Assembly: GCF_024323335.1 (NCBI RefSeq)
Contig: NC_066584.1
Location: 233,384,994-233,448,993 of the forward strand
DNA length: 64,000 bases
Direction: 5' to 3'
Origin: Lathyrus oleraceus
Lineage: Eukaryota > Streptophyta > Magnoliopsida > Fabales > Fabaceae
Part shown: positions 58,797 to 64,000 of the stretch, piece by piece
How the letters are laid out: each line of letters begins with the position of its first letter
Numbering within the stretch: the first letter of the stretch is position 1
Position numbers and translations under genes: made by a program
Notes under the pieces: generated by a model
The model's input: only the letters and a program-made list of their open reading frames with translations
Database searches by the model: none
What the model was told of the DNA's origin: nothing

Positions 58797-59904
58797 TCTT
58801 CCAGACTACATGAAGATTAGGGATTATACCTAAGTGGTATGCCAACCACAAGCAAAAGCAAAGCAAAGTTCAAATGAACTTAAAGCAACTTAGGTACCTG
58901 TGTAAACAACTAAACCAATCAGTACAATATTCAGATACACAGACAATAGTCAATATCAAACAGACAATCCCAATGTATAACACATAAGCCATAAGGCAAA
59001 CTAAAATGAGTTATCATCAACCTACAAAACAACAAATGTTAACAATCAAAAGCAAATATCAACATTTAAATGGTGCAGCATCATCAACCATGGCACTTGG
59101 ATGCTTGGTCCTGAAATTCAAAGCTCACATGTAAGCACAAACCACTAGGTCAAAGCCTAGGGTCAAAGGTGAAGAAAAAATCCAAAACAGAAGCTCAAAT
59201 TCAACACAATGCAACTTCAAACACATATTAACATGTCCTAAAAAGGATCACATCAAAATCATCAAGAAAAGGTATGTAATGTGCAAGGGAAGTCAAAGGC
59301 AATTTCAAAGCTCATATTTGATCATCATGATTGAAAATTCCAAATCAAAACAGAAATGATTCAAATGATTATGGAAAAAATCATGAGCATTCAACACATC
59401 CAATAGCATCATCATACAAAAAATCAGAAGCATCAAAGATCATTTGACATGGAAACTAAATTGCACAAGTTGACCAACCAAATGTGTGACACAAATTGTC
59501 ACACCATGCAAACACATGCATAAAATAGAAATGGTAAATGAGAAAATGCCAAACCAAGCCTCATACATCCATTAACATGTCTAGAATCATCATGTAAAAT
59601 TTCATGCAATTTGGATTAAAATCAAGCATTTCACAATAAGATGAACAAGGCAAGGTCACAAATGCACACATGATCATGTATTCTAGCACCATCCAAAATT
59701 CAGCCATGCACAACTTCTGAAATTATCATCATTAAATTCTAGACATTCTAAGGATCAAGTAGCAAAAAATCAGGTATTTTTTGGATCATTTTTCAATTTT
59801 ATATGGATTTTTGAAGTTGGAAGCCAAAATAAAAAACATATGAAGCATGGCATGGCAAATTGGAGGGAAAGCAATAAAACATGATGAACATTTGAAAAAA
59901 TTGT

Positions 59905-59923
59905 CTTCGCCGGGAGTCGAACT
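59905..59923 (-). other. T-arm-like motif in LTR E
   Basis: The minus strand reads AGTTCGACTCCCGGCGAAG, very like a tRNA T-arm and acceptor. GGCGCGC lies upstream. About 910 bases after the TATA box. Confidence 0.42.
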
Positions 59924-60824
59924 AGGCATGGATTTGAAATTGAGCGCGCCAACACATGAAACACACCGTTTCATTAATGTGTTGGCTGGTTAGCGCTCAC
60001 GTGGACAGAGTCAAAACAACGTGAGCCAATTAAACTGCTTAATGGACGCATGCGTGGACCAATAACAACAAAACCCTAGCACAGCGTGGCAATAACCAGG
60101 TCCGTCGCTAATCATCATAAATCCGACGCTAACATATGAATCTTTATCTTCTTCATGAAGAAGATGATGAACAGTGCATGAACTTCATGCAATTTTCCAG
60201 AAATTTTCTAGAAATTTAAAATTAATACATCATTATGCCGGTCTTTCCATGGTGATTATAGATCAAGCAATGGCTAAGCACAAATCATCAAGAATAGAGA
60301 GAATCGAGCAAAGTCATTTATGGATGCAAAACTTCAATTACACATAACTCATGCTATAGGGCATCATTTCACACGATTTTTCCACCAGAATCAACAACAA
60401 GCTTAGATCTACAAGAATATGTGCATGAATTGTAAAATTAAGAGGTTCGAATCTTGACCTCTTGAAGAGCAGAATCTTGGAAATGCACGATCCACAACTT
60501 TGAAGGATTCAAATCCACTCTACAACACTTGAAATGATGTTTGATGAAGAGATTGAAGTTTGAAAGGTGCTGGATCTAGCTCAAAACAGAATTTCCATCT
60601 TCATCTTCATGAGCTTGCTATGCACAATTCTTGCTCGAATTTCACAATCTAATGCTTGATCTGCCCACAATCAAAGCCAAGGAACAAGAATATGGAAAGA
60701 AAAAGCAATGTTATGAAGAGAAAATTTGAATTATGAATGGAAGAAAATTTTGGAGGGAGAGAAAATTTTGGATCTAGAAATGTGAAAAATGATTAACCTC
60801 CTTGAAATTCAGTTAGATTTAGGT

Positions 60825-60832
60825 ATTTATAT
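60825..60832 (-). promoter_or_regulatory. Putative TATA box of LTR E
   Basis: The minus strand reads ATATAAAT within GCATATAAATACC. Confidence 0.55.
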
Positions 60833-61953
60833 GCTTCCCTAATCAACTTGCTAATCCATGTTTAGTTTGGTTAATGAAAATAAGGTGTTTTGCAAATTCT
60901 CACAAATGCATGGTGCATGGGAGAATTACACGTGAACAACACCATTCCCTTGATCATTTTCACTTAAAATCCTTTTTTAAACTCAATGGCAATGGTAGAA
61001 AGTCCATACAATACACCATTTTTGAACTTTGCAATTTCCCTCCAAAAAAGGCATGGATATGCAAGTGATCATGTGATAAGAATTCATGCAATGTGGTGAA
61101 TGTTTTGAAAAGCTCATGTCATGAGAAGCATAATGCAAAAAGAACCACTAAATTTGGAGTTATGGATCAAAGGATATGGCCATTTGAAGTTCCATGTACA
61201 CTTGGCAATGATTGGATCATATCTCCTCAACCATTCATCAGATGCTCTTGATCTTGGACTTTTTGGAAATGGGAGAGAGAGATATTCAACTTTCATGTTA
61301 GACAAAATTTCATTTGAAGCTTATTTGATATTGGAAAGTTGAGTTGAAGTTGGATCAAAAACTTGCCATTTTTGGAAAGTTGAAATTAGAGGTCACTTTC
61401 CATTTTTGGAAACTTTTGACTTGACTTCAAATTCTTCAACCTTGATCTTTGGTATGATGAATAAGCATGATTTGGACATGAATGGGATGAAGAAACTCAA
61501 TTTCTCAATTCAAGATCTACAGTTGACTTTTCAATTGACTGCATTGGCCCTTAGATGACCTGAGAATGTCCTGATGAATTTGGGGCCTTTGCCACTTGGG
61601 ACTTTGCTCCAAAATGAACCTATAGCTCACATGAGCTCAATGAAATGATCCAATGGTCCATATCTCAATGGAAACCTCATCTCTTTGTACCATGAATTCA
61701 TCTGATGCCTTGACCTGTTGACTGTCTAAGCTACAAAGCAAATGTTAGATGACATATTTTTGTACATTTTGGTTAGTAAACAAATGAGATAAGAAATGAT
61801 ATATAAGTGCAAGCAATTTTTGGTGATCAAGAACCACTCTCAAAGAAATCCCACCCACAGGGAAGGAAGCAAGGTGTCCAATGATCCTTGAGGCTATGCA
61901 ATGATATAATATGATGCCATGAGGGATCTTAGGGACAAAATTGGGATCTTACA

Positions 61954-63012
61954 AATTGAAATTAAGCAAAATAAGGCGTGTGACCAAAATTGGAAAATGT
62001 GAGGTGCCATGCAAATTTGGACGTGAACAGTACCACAAGGAGGTGTAATTTCACTTAAAATCTTCCAATGAACACAATGGCATAGGTATTTAGCTCATAT
62101 GATGCACCAATTTCAAATTTGCAAATTTCCCTCCAAAATGAGCATGAATGAGCAGATGGTCATGTGATGAAATTTCATGCAATGTAATGATGGATTTAGA
62201 AAATATATGTCATAAGGAGTAATATGCAAAAAGAGGCACTCATTTTGGAGCTTTGGATCAAAAGTTATGGCTTTTTGAAGTTCCATGCACACTTGGCAAT
62301 CATTTCATCATATCTTCTCAACCATTCATCATATGCTCATGATCTTGGACTTTTTGGAAATGGGAGAGAGAGAGATCTTCAACTTTCATGTTGGAGAAAA
62401 GTTCATTTGAAGCTTCTTTGATGTTGGAAAGTTGAGTTGAATTTGGTCCAAAAACTTGCTATTTTTGGAAACTTGAAATTATAGGTCACTTTCCATTTTG
62501 GGAAACTTTTGCACTGACTTCAAATTCTTCAATGTAAGTGTTTAACATGATGAGTAAGCATTGTTGGAGCATGAATGGGATGAAGAAATCGAATTTCCCA
62601 GTTCAAAAAACCCACAGTTGACTTTTCAGTTGACTGCATTGGTCATAGATGACCTAAAGATGTCCTGATGCACTTGGGCCTCAACCACTTGAGGAATTTG
62701 CTCCAAAATGAACCTATAGCTCATATAAGCTCAATATAATGATCATATGATCCATATCTCAATGGAAAACCATCAGATCTTGCACAAAGGATTCACTTGA
62801 ATTGCCTTGACATGTTGACTGCTTAAGCTGCAAGACAAATGTTAGATGACATATTTTTGTACATTTTTGGTTAGTGATTAAAAGAAAAGCAATGATATAC
62901 AAATGCAAGAAATGCTTGGTGATCAAGAATCACTCTCAAAAGATCCCACCCACAGGGAAGGAAGCAAGGTGTCCAATGATCCTTGAGGCTATGCCATGCT
63001 ATGATATGATAC
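61954..63012 (-). repeat. E1 5' LTR, outer part (LTR F)
   Basis: Homologous to 60880-61910 of LTR E (for example CCCACCCACAGGGAAGGAAG near 62945), so it continues LTR D. It lacks the terminal about 40 bases (no TGTAAGA end) and stops at about 63012. Confidence 0.75.
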
Positions 63013-63072
63013 CATTGTGTGTTGTTTGCCTCTGTTGTACAAGTGGTTTATTTCGCACTTGCCACAGACGGT
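63013..63072 (+). pseudogene. 60-bp scrap of an Ogre ORF1 on the plus strand
   Basis: TTGTGTGTTGTTTGCCTCTG and following bases match the complement of 37785-37845 in E1 ORF1 (IVCCLPLLYK, then ISHLPQTV) with few changes. It is joined to the truncated E1 LTR on one side and cut by a new LTR on the other. Confidence 0.75.
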
Positions 63073-64000
63073 TGTAGAACCTCAAATTTGCACCTATCAT
63101 TGTGCATACCATCTCATATTAGGTCATAGCATATCATGATACATTGCATAGCATTGCATTGTCCCCAGTTGCCTCAAGTGCAAGCCAATCAAGAATTAGG
63201 TCAAACTGATCAGGAGATCAGTCAGCCAATCAAGCAAAGGAGTTTCTCAAGGAATCAAAGCCCTAGGGTTTGTCCAACAAGTTCACATGACTTGGAAGTC
63301 TAGTTGAAGTGTTCAAGTCAAAGGTTGAAGGCTCAGAGGTCAGCAGTCAATGCATAGCCAGGCAAAAACCCTAGACAGTCGACAGTCAGTCAAAGCAGTG
63401 GATGGTGGCCATTCTTGTGGAATTTGAGCACCATGGTCAATAATCAAGAGTTCATATGTCTTGGGACATCATTTGAAGTCAAGATTTCAAGGAACTAGGG
63501 TTTGGAATTCATCAGAAGTGCACAGTCAAGTCCAAAACCCTAGAAAGTCAAAGTTGGTCAACTGTGGTTGATTCTTTGGATTTGATGGATGGAAATGGTT
63601 TGAAGGAGCTTATTCATGCCCTAATAGGCCTCATATGTCATGGCAATCAACATCATGGAAGAATTTGAAGCCAATCAGAAAATTTCCAGAAATAGAAACT
63701 GGGCCTGTAGTTTCAACTGCCAAAAATAGAAACTTCTTGATCCTCAACTTGCATCATGATACAAGCTCCAAATGAATTTTTGCCCAACATGAAAGTTGAA
63801 GATCTTGTTCTCCCATTTTCAAAAAGTCCAAGAACTCTCAAATCCCATGTGTGGTTGTCAAGATATGATCAAATCATTTTCATCAATTTGTGAACTTCAA
63901 AGGGCCATATCTCTCTAACCATAAGGCCAAATTTGGTGGGGTTTTTTCCTACAAACCACATTTTTCATCCTCTTTACAAAAATATAAATTTCATGACCTA
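63073..64000 (+). repeat. Start of a plus-strand Ogre-type LTR (LTR G), running off the window
   Basis: Starts TGTAGAACCTCAAATTTGCA, the E2/E3 LTR start with one change. Up to about 63240 it follows E3-type LTR sequence (TCAGGAGATCAGTCAGCCAA). From about 63380 on it follows the E4 LTR from about 13610 (GTCAGTCAAAGCAxTGGATG). It is therefore a mosaic of two LTR types. Its inner part and 3' end are outside. Confidence 0.78.

Larger units (their letters stand above)
57545..61953 (-). repeat. Solo LTR inserted in the E1 5' LTR (LTR E, about 4.4 kb)
   Basis: Complete LTR in the same orientation: it ends (...CCGCTAAA, degraded from CCGCTACA) at 57545 and starts TGTAAGATCCCAATTTTGTC at 61953. The flanks rejoin LTR D to its continuation at 61954, and imperfect flanking copies CATTG/AATTG (57539-57543, 61954-61958) suggest an old TSD. 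No internal region, so it is a solo LTR, probably from LTR-LTR recombination. It has a minisatellite, hairpin, T-arm-like motif and TATA box like its relatives. Confidence 0.75.
7797..63012 (-). mobile_element. E1: old Ogre retrotransposon, split by four insertions
   Basis: Composite minus-strand element with the full Ogre order: 5' LTR, PBS, leader, ORF1, gag-pro, intron, RT/RNase H, integrase. It is interrupted by E4 in gag, E3 in the leader, a solo LTR in its 5' LTR, and cut at the integrase by E2; its 3' part lies beyond the left edge. Removing E4 and E3 with one TSD copy each rejoins gag and the leader exactly. The 5' LTR lacks its outermost bases at about 63012. Frameshifts and stops in gag-pro and RT show that it is inactive, although ORF1 remains open. 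Confidence 0.87.

Noticed and set aside
1..64000. Host protein-coding genes or other RNA genes
   Set aside because: Every frame longer than about 110 codons is a retroelement fragment, a repeat artefact or antisense to one; no exon-like series or rRNA was recognised.

Overview
This window is plant nuclear DNA made almost entirely of nested LTR retrotransposons of the Ogre/Tat lineage (Ty3/gypsy, Metaviridae). I see no cellular gene, no bacterial-style operon and no convincing RNA gene. The marks of the lineage are: giant LTRs (4.2 to 7.8 kb), a primer binding site TGGCGACTCTGCTGGGGA in four elements, an extra ORF1 upstream of gag, an intron-like gap between protease and reverse transcriptase, and a second archaeal-type RNase H domain after RT. 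Such elements are most abundant in legumes of tribe Fabeae (Pisum, Vicia, Lathyrus). That host assignment is inference from family knowledge, not something the sequence proves.

Layout. E1 is an old, broken autonomous Ogre on the minus strand (about 7797-63012). From right to left it has a 5' LTR (53581-57544 plus 61954-63012), PBS, leader, ORF1 (37021-38469, still open), gag-pro (36805-36076 continuing at 13354-10694), intron, RT/RNase H (10480-8288) and an integrase fragment (8187-7797). Four later insertions break it. E2 (minus; 1-7796, running off the left edge) sits in the integrase. E4 (plus; 13355-36075, 22.7 kb, 7.8-kb LTRs, TSD CACCG) sits in gag. E3 (minus; 38837-52930, 14.1 kb, 4192-bp LTRs, TSD GTCAC) sits in the leader. 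A solo LTR (57545-61953) sits in the 5' LTR of E1. At the right edge are a 60-bp plus-strand ORF1 scrap and the start of a further plus-strand LTR (63073-64000).

E3 and E4 are the youngest elements: their LTR pairs are almost identical and their TSDs perfect. Neither encodes a working polyprotein. Both keep the same series of scraps (start of gag, end of protease, the intron, start of RT, an A-rich linker, the integrase C-terminus) with the same deletion junctions. They nevertheless carry different LTRs and leaders. They look like one non-autonomous lineage that recombined into two LTR backgrounds and is moved in trans by intact Ogre elements elsewhere.

What the non-autonomous copies have kept points to cis-acting RNA structure. 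Candidates read by eye are: (1) an LTR hairpin whose stem changes with preserved pairing in five LTR types while its loop stays nearly constant; (2) a potential H-type pseudoknot at the start of the intron, identical in E1, E3 and E4; (3) three tandem stem-loops just after the integrase stop; (4) paired hairpins in the leaders; and (5) a tRNA T-arm-like motif at a fixed distance from the LTR TATA box. All need computational and experimental confirmation.
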